Assembly (NCBI RefSeq): GCF_900129875.1 | Contig: NZ_FQXC01000004.1 | Coordinates: 496,001-560,000, forward strand | Reading direction: 5' to 3' | Origin: Marivita hallyeonensis | GTDB lineage: Bacteria > Pseudomonadota > Alphaproteobacteria > Rhodobacterales > Rhodobacteraceae | DNA: 64,000 nt | Part shown: positions 8,136-17,897 of the stretch, piece by piece | Layout of the letters: the number at the start of each line of letters is the position of its first letter | Position numbering within the stretch: position 1 is the first letter of the stretch | The notes under the pieces: generated by a model | What the model was told of the DNA's origin: nothing | The model's database searches: none | The model's input: only the letters and a program-made list of their open reading frames with translations | Program-made: the position numbers and the translations under genes

Positions 8136-9332
8136 ATGCAGTATGACATCGTCGTATCTGGCGGCGGCATTGCCGGTCTCGCAGCCGCCGCAGCGTTTGG
8201 TACTGAAGGCTACTCGGTCCTTTGTGTCGATCCGACACCGCCGGTCACAGACCGCGACGCGGATGGCGCGGACCTTCGCACGACAGCATTTCTGCAGCCC
8301 GCTCAAGCGTTTCTCGAAGAAATCGGACTGTGGTCGCATCTTGCAGACCATGCGATGCCGCTTCAGATTATGCGCATTGTGGATGCGGGGGGCGATACAC
8401 CCACACCGCGGGTCAACAAGTCCTTTGACGCGTCTGATATCTCTGACCTCCCGTTCGGATGGAACTTGCCGAACTGGCTCCTACGACGGGAATTCGTCAA
8501 ACACCTCGAACGCGTGCCCAATGTTGCTTTCAGGCCTGGCACATCGACAACATCGCTTTTCACCCGTGAGGCCGAGGCGCGCGTCGGGCTGAGCGATGGG
8601 ACGAAAGTTCGCTGCAAACTGGTGATCGCCGCGGATGGGCGCGGGTCGCCAATGCGGCAGGCGGCGGGCATCGGGGTCCAGACCACACGGTTCGGCCAGA
8701 AAGCATTGGCCTTTGCTGTAACGCATCCGATCCCGCACGAGAATGTCTCGACCGAGATCCACCGGACGGGGGGGCCCTTCACCTTCGTACCGCTGCCCGA
8801 CTTAGACGGTCGCCCGTCGTCCGCCATCGTCTGGATGGAGGAAGGCCCCAAGGCGCAGGCGCTGGCCGAGCTTGACGAGGCCGCATTCGAAGACGCGATG
8901 ACAACACGGTCATGCAGCCTGTTCGGCCCGTTGAAACTGGCCTCGCGTCGCAGCATCTGGCCCATCATCAGTCAGCAGGCGGATCGATTGAGTGGTGAGC
9001 GGATCGCACTTGTCGCCGAAGCTGCACATGTTGTGCCGCCGATCGGGGCGCAGGGGCTGAACATGAGCCTGACCGACCTGCGTGTGCTGCGCGACCTGGC
9101 CCGCACACATGGCGACGACATCGGCAGCCGCAAGATGCTCGACGCATACCACAACAAGCGGATTGCCGACGTGCGGGCGCGCGTCGCGGGGATCACGCTG
9201 CTCAACCGGACATCGATGCTCAGCGCACAACCGCTGCGGGACTTGCGCGCCAAGGGATTGGACGCGCTCTACACCCTCAAACCGGTGCGCACATCGGTGA
9301 TGCAGCTGGGACTGGGCGCGCGAGGCGCTTAG
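8136..9332 (+). CDS. UbiH/UbiF family FAD-dependent hydroxylase
   Basis: Aromatic-ring hydroxylase of 398 aa of the ubiquinone-biosynthesis type. Motifs: N-terminal dinucleotide fold VVSGGGIAGLAAAAAFG, the second FAD motif VIAADGRGSPMRQAAGI (~165) and ALVAEAAHVVPPIGAQGLNMSLTD (given here in parts: ALVAEAAHVVPP, GAQGLNMSL) near 290, where the usual GDAAH is EAAH. The start at 8136 follows AAGGATCTCGGC. It most likely hydroxylates a ubiquinone precursor at the membrane, but which carbon cannot be told from sequence. It ends four bases into the convergent msrB gene. Confidence 0.88.
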   Translation: MQYDIVVSGGGIAGLAAAAAFGTEGYSVLCVDPTPPVTDRDADGADLRTTAFLQPAQAFLEEIGLWSHLADHAMPLQIMRIVDAGGDTPTPRVNKSFDASDISDLPFGWNLPNWLLRREFVKHLERVPNVAFRPGTSTTSLFTREAEARVGLSDGTKVRCKLVIAADGRGSPMRQAAGIGVQTTRFGQKALAFAVTHPIPHENVSTEIHRTGGPFTFVPLPDLDGRPSSAIVWMEEGPKAQALAELDEAAFEDAMTTRSCSLFGPLKLASRRSIWPIISQQADRLSGERIALVAEAAHVVPPIGAQGLNMSLTDLRVLRDLARTHGDDIGSRKMLDAYHNKRIADVRARVAGITLLNRTSMLSAQPLRDLRAKGLDALYTLKPVRTSVMQLGLGARGA

Positions 9333-9802
9333 GCTGCGCGGAACGTCAGGCTCACCCCATTGATGCAATGCCGCTTGCCGGTAGTTTGCGGCCCATCGTC
9401 AAAGATGTGACCCAGATGACTGCCACAGCGCCGGCAGTGGCATTCCGTGCGCACCATAAAGAACGACCGGTCAGGCTTGGTTCCGATGGCATTACTCCGC
9501 GCCTGCCAGAAACTCGGCCATCCTGTGCCGCTGTCATATTTGTGCTCCGAGGAATAGAGCGGCAGGTCGCACCCTTTGCAGTGAAATATGCCAGCGCGCT
9601 TTTCATCGTTGAGCGGGGATGTGAATGCACGTTCAGTCCCCTCTTCCCGCATCACACGGTACTCAAGAGACGTCAGCATCGCCTTCCATTCGGCCTCGGA
9701 TCGCGTCACTTCGAAATTGCCTTCCGCCGCGGCGATGGCTTTCGGTGACGCCGACAGCCCCAAAAAGGCCGCTGCACCTTGGAAAAAATTGCGCCTCAAC
9801 AT
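9329..9802 (-). CDS. msrB: Peptide-methionine (R)-S-oxide reductase, probably exported
   Basis: Reduces methionine-R-sulfoxide in proteins. From the ATG at 9802, preceded by the strong site GTGAAGGAGG, the protein has 157 aa. It begins MLRRNFFQGAAAFLG, a twin-arginine-like signal with a short hydrophobic stretch and an Ala-rich cleavage region near residue 25. The MsrB domain follows with zinc cysteines C75/C78 (FHCKGC) and C123/C126 (CHCRRC), the GHIFDDGP motif and catalytic C146 in RHCINGVSL. Location in the periplasm is inferred from the signal. It is next to, and codirectional with, the sigma/anti-sigma-like gene. Confidence 0.93.
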   Translation of the reverse strand: MLRRNFFQGAAAFLGLSASPKAIAAAEGNFEVTRSEAEWKAMLTSLEYRVMREEGTERAFTSPLNDEKRAGIFHCKGCDLPLYSSEHKYDSGTGWPSFWQARSNAIGTKPDRSFFMVRTECHCRRCGSHLGHIFDDGPQTTGKRHCINGVSLTFRAA

Positions 9803-9900
9803 CGCATCCTCCTTCACTTGCCTTCAACATGGGGTCTCCAATGGGCAACGCGCAAGCAAAAGGCAGACACGATTGCGCGAGTCCCAACCGCATTCAAGGG

Positions 9901-10740
9901 TCAAAGCGGCAGCAAAATCCCCGCCCGCATGGCCAGCCATAAAACGCCGGCGGCCAGAGCGCCTGCCACCGCATATGGCCAAATCTGCGCCCAGATCGTT
10001 TCCTGGTCGGGCGGAACCACGCGCGACGTGATGCGGCGCAAGACCTGCTCGGGCACGGGAATCGGGTCGGTTTCAGACAGCATCAGATGCGCAATCTGAC
10101 TTTGCCAGAACGCGAGCACGTCAGATATGTCGGCGGGTTGCCCGTTTTCCTCGTGACCACCAACACCAAGCGCTGCCTCGGCAGCACTTATCGTGTCCTC
10201 GACGCTGAAATCCGAGCCCGAGATCATGCATGCACGCAACGCGACAATCGCCCCCTGCACCGAGGCACGCACTGTCTCCACATCCACGTCCGCCGCCTGT
10301 GCCAGATCGTCATAGCTTTCGCCATCTAGAATGATCCGCCGCATCAGCGTGGCTCGCGCTTTTGGCAGCGTCTCCAGACATCCGGCCAGAGTTGCCGCCT
10401 CATCGACGGTGTGATGGCCCGGTTGCGACAGAAGATCGCTGGTCCGCAGCTCTGGAGGTCGGTTCGCGCGGCTGCGCTTCCGGGTTATGGCGCGGTCGCG
10501 AATGGTGAGCGCCAGTTCATCGATTGCCGGCAGCGGACCGTCGCGAAAGTGGTCCGCCTGATCCCAAAGATCGACATAGAGCTGCTCGAGAATCTCTTCC
10601 GCCTCGACCAGATCTCCAGTGATCCGTTGGGCGATAGCCAGAAACGTCCCCGACGCCTGATGGAAGACCGTCTCGAACGCGACCCGATCCGCCATCGCGA
10701 TGCGTGCGATCAGGCTGTCTGTCTCCTCAGGCCCTGTCAT
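9901..10740 (-). CDS. Fused ECF sigma-like and membrane-anchored anti-sigma-like protein
   Basis: A 279-aa protein. Residues 20-68 look like sigma region 2 ([19 protein letters not shown]). Residues 122-171 look like sigma region 4 ([12 protein letters not shown], then [20 protein letters not shown], then ALRA). Residues 180-240 resemble the N-terminal part of RskA-type anti-sigma factors ([30 protein letters not shown]). A single helix follows at 254-276 with the C-terminus immediately after it. Sigma factor and its membrane inhibitor thus appear joined in one chain. The gene is upstream of, and codirectional with, the exported msrB. Sigma-like identity is well supported; the anti-sigma assignment of the C-terminal part is weaker. 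Confidence 0.7.
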   Translation of the reverse strand: MTGPEETDSLIARIAMADRVAFETVFHQASGTFLAIAQRITGDLVEAEEILEQLYVDLWDQADHFRDGPLPAIDELALTIRDRAITRKRSRANRPPELRTSDLLSQPGHHTVDEAATLAGCLETLPKARATLMRRIILDGESYDDLAQAADVDVETVRASVQGAIVALRACMISGSDFSVEDTISAAEAALGVGGHEENGQPADISDVLAFWQSQIAHLMLSETDPIPVPEQVLRRITSRVVPPDQETIWAQIWPYAVAGALAAGVLWLAMRAGILLPL

Positions 10741-10831
10741 CGACCGATTCCCGCGCCCTTTCCCTTGCTCCTCCCGCCATTATGTTGCACCACACACGCC
10801 AACACGCCCAGCTGAGAAGGATGTCCGCAAC

Positions 10832-11818
10832 ATGGCCGACGGGACAATCGACATCAACGCCAAACCGACCGAAGAGATTCTGGTCCGCGAGGTTTTTGGC
10901 ATCGATACGGATATGGTTGTGCACGGGTTTCCGGAGCGCACGGAGCGTGTGCCGGATATCGACAGCACCTACAAGTTCGACCCGGACACGACGCTCGCCA
11001 TCCTGGCCGGCTTTCGCAACAACCGTCGCGTAATGATCCAGGGCTATCACGGCACCGGCAAATCAACCCATATCGAGCAGACCGCGGCGCGGCTCAACTG
11101 GCCCTGCGTGCGGGTGAACCTCGACAGCCATATCAGCCGGATCGACCTCATCGGCAAGGACGCGATCAAGCTGGTGGATGGCAAGCAGGTGACACAGTTC
11201 CAGGAAGGAATTCTGCCCTGGGCGTTGCGGAACCCGACGGCCATCGTGTTCGACGAATACGACGCGGGCCGGGCCGACGTGATGTTCGTCATTCAGCGCG
11301 TGCTTGAAACCGACGGCAAACTGACCCTGCTCGACCAGAACGAGGTTATTACACCGCACAAATATTTCCGGATTTTCGCGACGGCCAACACAGTCGGCCT
11401 TGGCGACACGACGGGTCTTTACCACGGCACGCAACAGATCAACCAGGGACAGATGGACCGCTGGTCACTCGTGGCGACACTGAATTACCTGTCGATCGAC
11501 GCAGAGACTTCGATCGTTCTGTCGAAGGCGCCGCATTACAACACCGAAAAGGGCCGCAAGACCGTGCGCCAGATGGTGACCGTGGCTGACCTGAGCCGCA
11601 CCGCCTTCATGTCGGGCGATCTGTCGACCGTGATGAGCCCGCGCACCGTGATTGCCTGGGCACAAAACGCAGAGATCTTCCGAGACGTGGGCTATGCCTT
11701 CCGCGTGTCGTTCCTCAACAAATGCGACGAGCTGGAGCGGCAGACGGTGGCGGAGTTCTATCAGCGTTGCTTTGACGAAGAGCTGCCGGAAAGCGCGGCC
11801 AGCCTGAGCATTGCCTGA
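10832..11818 (+). CDS. cobS: Cobaltochelatase subunit CobS
   Basis: AAA+ ATPase of the aerobic cobaltochelatase CobNST, which inserts cobalt into hydrogenobyrinate diamide during cobalamin synthesis. The 328-aa length is standard. It has Walker [10 protein letters not shown] (~72), Walker [14 protein letters not shown] (~135) and the sensor-like [14 protein letters not shown]. The start ATG at 10832 begins [15 protein letters not shown], the family-typical N-terminus; an in-frame extension upstream has no family resemblance. cobT follows after a 117-base intergenic element. cobN is not in the window. Confidence 0.96.
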   Translation: MADGTIDINAKPTEEILVREVFGIDTDMVVHGFPERTERVPDIDSTYKFDPDTTLAILAGFRNNRRVMIQGYHGTGKSTHIEQTAARLNWPCVRVNLDSHISRIDLIGKDAIKLVDGKQVTQFQEGILPWALRNPTAIVFDEYDAGRADVMFVIQRVLETDGKLTLLDQNEVITPHKYFRIFATANTVGLGDTTGLYHGTQQINQGQMDRWSLVATLNYLSIDAETSIVLSKAPHYNTEKGRKTVRQMVTVADLSRTAFMSGDLSTVMSPRTVIAWAQNAEIFRDVGYAFRVSFLNKCDELERQTVAEFYQRCFDEELPESAASLSIA

Positions 11819-11825
11819 TGGTTTC

Positions 11826-11920
11826 GGATCGGTTTCACCGATCCAACCGGAGCGCGCCTGCGGCGCGCGTGAGGGCGCTGCCCTCACACTCCCGAGGTGT
11901 ATTTGAAACAGAGAAGATGA
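11826..11920 (+). repeat. Intergenic triple-hairpin-plus-tail element, copy B
   Basis: Between cobS and cobT there are three perfect hairpins: GGATCGGT-TTC-ACCGATCC (11826-11844), GCGCGCC-TGC-GGCGCGC (11852-11868) and GTGAGGGC-GCT-GCCCTCAC (11869-11887). The last two abut with no base between them. They are followed by the tail CCCGAGGTGTATTT and GAAACAGAGAAGATGA, shared with copies A and C. Confidence 0.75.
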
Positions 11921-11935
11921 AGAGGCGGGTCAGTC

Positions 11936-13813
11936 TTGAGCAAACCATCTGACAATCCCGCCGATCCGTTCAAGAAAGCGCTGGCCGAGGCGACGAAGGT
12001 CCTGGCGAATGACCCCGAGCTGACGGTCAGCTATTCTGTCGACCCCGCCGGCATGTCCGGAGACGCGATGCGTCTTCCGCAAGTCAGCCGGCGACTGACG
12101 CGCGACGAGGTGATGCTCGCCCGCGGTACGGCGGATGCGATGGCCATGTACCGGCGCTACCACGATGCGGGCACGCATCAGCGCTACGTGCCGCAAGGCG
12201 ATATGGCGCGCGAGTTGTACGAAGCGATGGAGACCGCGCGCTGCGAAGCGATGGGCGCGCGCGACATGCCCGGCACGGCGGGCAATATCGACGCGAAGAT
12301 CGGTCACGACGCGATGCGCAGGGGCTATGACCAGATCCGGGAAGCGTCCGAAGCGCCCCTTCCCGCCGCCGCCGGGTACCTCGTGCGTCATCTGGCGACA
12401 GGGCGCGACCTGCCTGAAGGCGCGCAGAACGTCATGGAGCTCTGGCGCGGGTTCATCGAGCAGCAATGCGGCGGCACGCTCGACGGGCTGGACGACGTTC
12501 TGAACGATCAGGCCGCCTTTGCGCGGTTTGCGCGGGCGATGATCACCGATCTCGGCTACGGCGACCAGTTGGGCGACGACCCGGACGAGATCGACGAAGA
12601 CGCCGAAGATCAGGGTGAGGAAGGCGCGGACGAGGATCAGGAACCCGACAGCACCGGTCAGGACGACGATCAGGAGCAGGACGCCGAGGCCAGCCCCGAA
12701 CAGAGCCAGGACGAGACACAGGACCCGAGCCAGGCTCAGGTGTCCATGGACGAGATGGCCGACCAGGAGATGGGCGAAGAGGCCGAAATGCCTGAAGGCG
12801 AAGCCCCTTTGGAGCCGCCGCCCCCTGCCCCGATCTCGGAAGCGGACCCGGACTACAAGGTGTTCGACACAGCGCATGACGAAGAAATTCTGGCGGAAGA
12901 ACTGGCGGAGCCGGTCGAACTGGAACGGTTGCGCGCCTATCTCGATCAGCAGCTTGAGCCGCTGAAGGGCGCTGTGAGCCGCCTCGCCAATAAGCTGCAG
13001 CGGCGCCTTCAGGCGCAGCAGAACCGCTCGTGGGAATTCGATCTGGAGGAAGGCATCCTCGATGCCGGGCGTCTGGCGCGTGTCGTGGCCAACCCGACGA
13101 CGCCGCTTTCCTTCAAAGTGGAGAAAGACACCGAGTTCCGGGACACGGTGGTGACCCTGCTTTTGGACAATTCAGGGTCGATGCGCGGGCGACCCATTTC
13201 GATTGCCGCGATTTGCGCAGATGTTCTGGCGCGAACCTTGGAGCGGTGTTCGGTCAAGGTGGAGATTCTCGGTTTCACCACACGCGCCTGGAAAGGTGGG
13301 CAGGCGCGGGAGAAATGGCTGAACGAAGGCCGCGAACAGCAGCCCGGTCGCCTCAACGATCTGCGGCACATCATATACAAGGGGGCCGATGCGCCGTGGC
13401 GGCGCACGCGGGCCAATCTTGGTCTGATGATGAAGGAAGGCCTTCTGAAAGAGAATATCGACGGTGAGGCGCTGGAATGGGCGCACCGGCGCATGATCAT
13501 GCGGCCTGAGGCGCGCAAGATCCTGATGGTGATCTCGGACGGGGCGCCGGTCGATGACAGCACCTTGTCGGTGAACCCGGCGAATTACCTCGAGAAACAC
13601 CTACGTGATGTGATCGCGATGGTGGAGCGCCGCAAGCAGGTGGAGCTTCTGGCCATCGGGATCGGGCATGACGTGACGCGCTATTACGAACGCGCGGTGA
13701 CGATCACGGATGTGGAACAGTTGGCGGGTGCGATGACCGAACAGTTGGCATCGCTCTTTGACAGCGATCCACGGGCGCGGGCACGGCTCATCGGGATCAA
13801 GCGCGCGAGTTGA
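11936..13813 (+). CDS. cobT: Cobaltochelatase subunit CobT
   Basis: Partner of CobS in the aerobic cobalt chelatase, 625 aa. The N-terminal ~220 residues form the CobT-specific region. An extremely acidic low-complexity linker follows (~215-300, rich in Asp, Glu and Gln). The C-terminal von Willebrand A domain has the MIDAS motif [13 protein letters not shown] (~410). The start is a TTG at 11936 giving [14 protein letters not shown], the usual N-terminus of the family, with GAAGAGG upstream. It shares a transcription unit with cobS. Confidence 0.95.
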   Translation: MSKPSDNPADPFKKALAEATKVLANDPELTVSYSVDPAGMSGDAMRLPQVSRRLTRDEVMLARGTADAMAMYRRYHDAGTHQRYVPQGDMARELYEAMETARCEAMGARDMPGTAGNIDAKIGHDAMRRGYDQIREASEAPLPAAAGYLVRHLATGRDLPEGAQNVMELWRGFIEQQCGGTLDGLDDVLNDQAAFARFARAMITDLGYGDQLGDDPDEIDEDAEDQGEEGADEDQEPDSTGQDDDQEQDAEASPEQSQDETQDPSQAQVSMDEMADQEMGEEAEMPEGEAPLEPPPPAPISEADPDYKVFDTAHDEEILAEELAEPVELERLRAYLDQQLEPLKGAVSRLANKLQRRLQAQQNRSWEFDLEEGILDAGRLARVVANPTTPLSFKVEKDTEFRDTVVTLLLDNSGSMRGRPISIAAICADVLARTLERCSVKVEILGFTTRAWKGGQAREKWLNEGREQQPGRLNDLRHIIYKGADAPWRRTRANLGLMMKEGLLKENIDGEALEWAHRRMIMRPEARKILMVISDGAPVDDSTLSVNPANYLEKHLRDVIAMVERRKQVELLAIGIGHDVTRYYERAVTITDVEQLAGAMTEQLASLFDSDPRARARLIGIKRAS

Positions 13814-13823
13814 GCCACATGTA

Positions 13824-13855
13824 TGCCCCTTGGCACTTGGGGTGCAGGCCTTTTT
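13824..13855 (+). terminator. Probable terminator after cobT
   Basis: TGCCCC (13824-13829) pairs imperfectly with GGGGTGCA (13839-13846) around TTGGCACTT, and TTTTT follows at 13851-13855. The pairing contains a bulge, so confidence is moderate. Confidence 0.4.
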
Positions 13856-13902
13856 AAAGAAAAGAAGGGGCGGCGAGTGCGCTCCGATCCAAGGACGTCG
13901 CG

Positions 13903-15684
13903 ATGTTTCAAAGCTTTCATGAGACCTCGAATCCGGAACAAGGCCCGCCCCGGTTGGCCGCCCTGCGCGAGGCGATGGCGGCGGAAGGGCTGGATGGGTT
14001 CATCGTTCCACGCGCCGATGCACATCAGGGAGAATACGTCGCGGCGCGGGACGAACGGCTGTCCTGGTTGACCGGCTTTACCGGATCGGCCGGGTTCTGT
14101 GTCGCCCTGCGCGAAAAGGCCGGGGTCTTCATCGACGGTCGCTACCGGGTGCAGGTGCGCGCGCAGGTGGCGGAATGTTTCACACCGGTTTCCTGGCCGG
14201 AAACCTCTCTCGGAGACTGGATCGCAGAGCATGTGGACGAGGGTGGTGTCGTAGGTTTCGATCCCTGGCTGCACACAGTGGGCCAATTGCGAGACCTGGA
14301 GAAAGCATCCGCGGGAGTCACCCTGCGCCGCACAGAAAACCTTGTGGATCGTATCTGGGACGATCAGCCGGAGCCACCATCGGCGCCCGCCTTCGTGCAA
14401 CCGGTGGAATTGACCGGCGAAGCACACAACGCCAAGATCGCGCGCCTTGCGGAAAGCCTTGGTGAAGCGTCCTGCGCCGTCATCACGCTTCCCGACAGCT
14501 TGTGCTGGCTGTTGAACATTCGCGGCGACGACGTTCCCCGCACGCCTTTCATGCACGGATTCGCTCTGCTGCATGCCGACGGCACAGTGTCCCTTTTCGC
14601 GGACCCGGCGAAACTGACCGGGCTGGGCGACCATCTGGGTGAGCGCGTACACACGGCGCCAGTGGACGCATTTTTACAGACCCTGTCGAAGCAAAAGGGT
14701 CCGGTGCAAATCGACCCGGCCTCATGTCCGGTAATCGTGGCCGATACGCTGATTGCCGCCGGGGTCGAGATCGTCGAGGCATCTGATCCCTGTGCCTTGC
14801 CGAAAGCCTGCAAAACGGCGGCCGAGTTGGACGGCGCCCGCGCGGCGCAGTTGCGGGACGGCGCGGCAATAGCGCGGTTTCTGTGCTGGCTCGATGCGCA
14901 ACCTGCGGGCAGCCTGACCGAGATCGGTGTTGTGAAGCGGCTCGAAGCCGAACGGTCGGCTACGAACGCACTGCGGGATATCAGTTTCGACACGATTTCC
15001 GGCGCCGGCCCGAACGGGGCAATCGTACACTACCGGGTGACGGACCGTACCAATCGGACGGTTGAGCCGGGTTTGCTGTTGGTGGACAGCGGCGGTCAAT
15101 ACGTGGATGGCACCACCGATATCACACGTACGGTTGTGATTGGTGAGGCCGGCGAAGAAGAGCGGCGCGCGTTTACTCTGGTCCTCAAGGGCATGATCGC
15201 CATATCGCGGTTGCGCTGGCCGAAGGGTCTGGCCGGACGCGATATGGATGCGCTCGCCCGCGTTGCGCTTTGGGAGCATGGTATGGATTACGCCCACGGC
15301 ACCGGGCATGGCGTGGGGTCCTACCTGAGCGTGCACGAGGGCCCGCAAAGGCTGGCACGCGTCGGCACCGTGCCGTTCGAGCCAGGCATGATCCTGTCGA
15401 ACGAACCCGGCTTCTACAAGGAAGGCGCGTTCGGCATCCGGATCGAGAACCTGATCGTGGTGCAGGAGGCCGAACCGCTGCCGGAGCAAACCGTGGCCGA
15501 GATGCTATCCTTCGAAACGCTGACATGGGCGCCCATTGATACAAGACTGGTGGATGTCGCCCTTCTGACGGAAAAAGAACGGGACTGGCTCAACAGCTAT
15601 CATGCGCAGGTTCGCGAAAAGATCGGACCTCTGGTCGATGGCGAAGTGTCTGAGTGGCTTTCTAAGGCTTGCGCCCCAATTTGA
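13903..15684 (+). CDS. Xaa-Pro aminopeptidase P-type M24 peptidase
   Basis: Cytosolic metallo-aminopeptidase of 593 aa that removes N-terminal residues before proline. Two creatinase-like N-terminal domains (~1-310) precede the pita-bread catalytic domain. The metal ligands are visible as the two Asp in LLVDSGGQYVDGTTDITRT, the His in GTGHGVGSYLSVHEGP, and the Glu residues in NEPGFYKEGAFGIRIEN. The C-terminal extension with LNSYHAQVREKI is typical of the long APP1-like class. The start at 13903 has AAGGACGT upstream. It is preceded by the terminator-like structure after cobT, so it is probably transcribed separately. Confidence 0.94.
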   Translation: MFQSFHETSNPEQGPPRLAALREAMAAEGLDGFIVPRADAHQGEYVAARDERLSWLTGFTGSAGFCVALREKAGVFIDGRYRVQVRAQVAECFTPVSWPETSLGDWIAEHVDEGGVVGFDPWLHTVGQLRDLEKASAGVTLRRTENLVDRIWDDQPEPPSAPAFVQPVELTGEAHNAKIARLAESLGEASCAVITLPDSLCWLLNIRGDDVPRTPFMHGFALLHADGTVSLFADPAKLTGLGDHLGERVHTAPVDAFLQTLSKQKGPVQIDPASCPVIVADTLIAAGVEIVEASDPCALPKACKTAAELDGARAAQLRDGAAIARFLCWLDAQPAGSLTEIGVVKRLEAERSATNALRDISFDTISGAGPNGAIVHYRVTDRTNRTVEPGLLLVDSGGQYVDGTTDITRTVVIGEAGEEERRAFTLVLKGMIAISRLRWPKGLAGRDMDALARVALWEHGMDYAHGTGHGVGSYLSVHEGPQRLARVGTVPFEPGMILSNEPGFYKEGAFGIRIENLIVVQEAEPLPEQTVAEMLSFETLTWAPIDTRLVDVALLTEKERDWLNSYHAQVREKIGPLVDGEVSEWLSKACAPI

Positions 15685-15744
15685 TCCAAAACGTTTACAT
15701 TCCACCGCTAAGCCCGCTACATCGCGGGCAAAAGGGAGACCGCT

Positions 15745-16089
15745 ATGCAGAAACACATCACAATTACACCGGCCGCGGGAACTTGGTCTGTGCGCGCTGG
15801 CGGTGCCGTCCTGGCGGAAAGCAAAAACGCGCTTGAACTGCAGGAAGGCGATCTGCCCTTAGTGATCTACTTTCCGCGATCCGATGTGGCGATGGCGTTT
15901 CTTGATGCCAGCGATCACACCACAACTTGCCCGCACAAAGGCACGGCAAGCTATTTCGATATCGTGTCGAAAAGCACCACCCTCAAGAACGCGGTCTGGA
16001 GCTACGAGGAGCCAAAGGCTGACGTCGCCGAGATCAAGGGTTACCTTGCCTTCATGGCGCAGGATGGCGTGACCGTCGAACAGGTCTGA
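15745..16089 (+). CDS. DUF427 domain protein
   Basis: Compact 114-aa cytosolic protein of the DUF427 family, whose biochemical role is not established. Family features seen are a beta-rich N-terminal half with VRAGGAVLAESKNALEL, the YFPRSDVAM segment and the conserved CPHKGTASYFDI, followed by AVWSYEEPK. Start ATG at 15745 with AAAGGGAGA upstream. A small GC hairpin, GCCCGC/GCGGGC, lies in the 60-base gap after the peptidase gene. No partner gene suggests a function. Confidence 0.9.
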   Translation: MQKHITITPAAGTWSVRAGGAVLAESKNALELQEGDLPLVIYFPRSDVAMAFLDASDHTTTCPHKGTASYFDIVSKSTTLKNAVWSYEEPKADVAEIKGYLAFMAQDGVTVEQV

Positions 16090-16103
16090 TCCCCGACCGA
16101 CTA

Positions 16104-17780
16104 TTAGCTATGCTCTTCTTCGGCCGTCGCTGCCAAAGCGCGGTTGTAGGCTTTCAATGCATCAACATGGAACAACGCGCCTTGCAAGACGGGTGCATTG
16201 TCCGGACCTGTGAGGGTGACGACGGGAAGGAAAGCCACGCCCGACTTGTCGAAGAGCGGCAGGGCCGTCTCGAGCGTCGCTTGCGCCTGCACATACAGGC
16301 CCTGCTCGATCATTGTGAGACACGCGTCTTCATCGGCCGAGTTCGGGTCGTTGGGCTTACGCATCACGCCCTGCACGCGGAATATTGCCAGCAGATAGGC
16401 CTGCGGCCCGGCGGCGAGGTGGACGTTGCGGCGCTCCAATTGCGTGAGAAAGAAAGAGCGGTCGACAAGACGCGCCGCCACGGCTGTCGACATCGAAACC
16501 GAGACCATCACAGCGAGCCCGGTCTGCCAGTCCCCGGTCAGTTCAAACACGATGAGCGTTGTGGAGATCGGCGCGCCCAGAACCGCAGCTGCCACCGCGC
16601 CCATACCGGCCAGAGCATAGAGTGTGGATGCGCCGGAGTTCTCCGGGAAAAGTCCGGTTGCGATGAGGCCGAACGCCAAACCGGTCAGAGCGCCGAGCAT
16701 CAGCGACGGAGAGAACACGCCACCGCCCATACGTCCGCCCATCGTGATCGCCACTGCGACCACCTTGAGCACGGCAAAGACCATCGCTTCGTGCCAGAGC
16801 AAGGCGCCCGTCAGCGCACGCGACGTGGTCTCGTAACCCACACCGATGATGTGCGGATACCAAATCGCCAACCCGCCAAGCATGACCCCTGCAATAGCGG
16901 GCCTCAAGAGATGTGGCAGCCTCAGGCGCTGCTGAAAGCTTGTGCCAAGGTCATCGGCAAGGAACACCGCCCGCATCATGATCACCGCCACCAGCCCACA
17001 GACAAGCCCGAGGATGAAAAAGGCCGGAAGTTCGAGGTAGAACTCCACCGTGGTCGTGCCTGGCAACGCGAATTCGGTCACGTCGCCGAACATCAATCGG
17101 TTGATGACCGTTCCGGCTGCGCTTGCCACCACAATGGGCGCAAAGGCGTGCAGCGCGAAATGCCTCAGGATCACCTCCATCGCGAACAAAGCTCCGGCGA
17201 TGGGGGCGTTGAAGCTGGCCGAGACCGCCGCAGCCACGGCACAGCCCAACAGGTCGCGACCGGTGATCCCATCGGCCCGGATGGTATTCGACACCCACGA
17301 CGAAATCATTGCCGCGATGTGGACAACCGGACCTTCCCGTCCGGTGCTGCCCCCGGTCGACAAGGTGATCCAGGAACAGATGGCAGAGGCGATACCTGCC
17401 TTCTTCTCGACCCGCCCGTCATTCAGGGCCGCGCCTTCAATCACATCGGCAACGGATCGCACTCGTCCATCCGGCGTGAAGAAATGGACGATGATCCCCA
17501 CGACCAATCCGCCAATTGTCGGGATCGTCAGCAGCATCCACCACGGCAGATTGGCGGCATAGCTGTGAATGGTCGTGACGCTTGGCGTGCCATAGACTGT
17601 TGTCTGCAGGAACGTGATCGCCAAACGAAAGACCGTCGCCGCGAGACCTGCTGCGATCCCAATCATCAGGGCGATCAACCAGAACTGAAATTGCGACGGT
17701 CCTTTATGGCGCAGCAAATCCCAGCCGCGCCCGCACTGCCGCCTCATTTCCAGCAATTGACCACGCAAAGCCGACGCCAT
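16104..17780 (-). CDS. ClC family chloride channel or Cl-/H+ exchanger
   Basis: Polytopic inner-membrane protein of 558 aa. ClC signatures are present: GSTGREGPVVHIAA (~148) with the gating Glu, GGRMGGGVFSPSLMLGALTG (~345) and GAPISTTLIVFELTGDW (~390). The last ~85 residues form a soluble tail resembling a degenerate CBS region. The gating glutamate being kept fits either a channel or an exchanger; I cannot decide which. It converges with the DUF427 gene, and an intergenic stretch of 117 bases separates it from the codirectional tetR gene upstream. Confidence 0.94.
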   Translation of the reverse strand: MASALRGQLLEMRRQCGRGWDLLRHKGPSQFQFWLIALMIGIAAGLAATVFRLAITFLQTTVYGTPSVTTIHSYAANLPWWMLLTIPTIGGLVVGIIVHFFTPDGRVRSVADVIEGAALNDGRVEKKAGIASAICSWITLSTGGSTGREGPVVHIAAMISSWVSNTIRADGITGRDLLGCAVAAAVSASFNAPIAGALFAMEVILRHFALHAFAPIVVASAAGTVINRLMFGDVTEFALPGTTTVEFYLELPAFFILGLVCGLVAVIMMRAVFLADDLGTSFQQRLRLPHLLRPAIAGVMLGGLAIWYPHIIGVGYETTSRALTGALLWHEAMVFAVLKVVAVAITMGGRMGGGVFSPSLMLGALTGLAFGLIATGLFPENSGASTLYALAGMGAVAAAVLGAPISTTLIVFELTGDWQTGLAVMVSVSMSTAVAARLVDRSFFLTQLERRNVHLAAGPQAYLLAIFRVQGVMRKPNDPNSADEDACLTMIEQGLYVQAQATLETALPLFDKSGVAFLPVVTLTGPDNAPVLQGALFHVDALKAYNRALAATAEEEHS

Positions 17781-17897
17781 GCCAAGCGGTCCTTTCGGTG
17801 ACGGGGAGAGCCGTCAAAAATCTCCTGATTATCAACGGTTAACCGAAGCGGCCTCGGTGTCCACCCCTTCGAACATCAAACTGTGTGACGGTCGGTG

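Noticed and set aside
16110-17801. Very long open frame (563 codons) antisense to the ClC gene
   Set aside because: The minus-strand frame has clear ClC motifs. The opposite frame is rich in His, Arg and Gln without any domain and is a by-product of high-GC codon usage.
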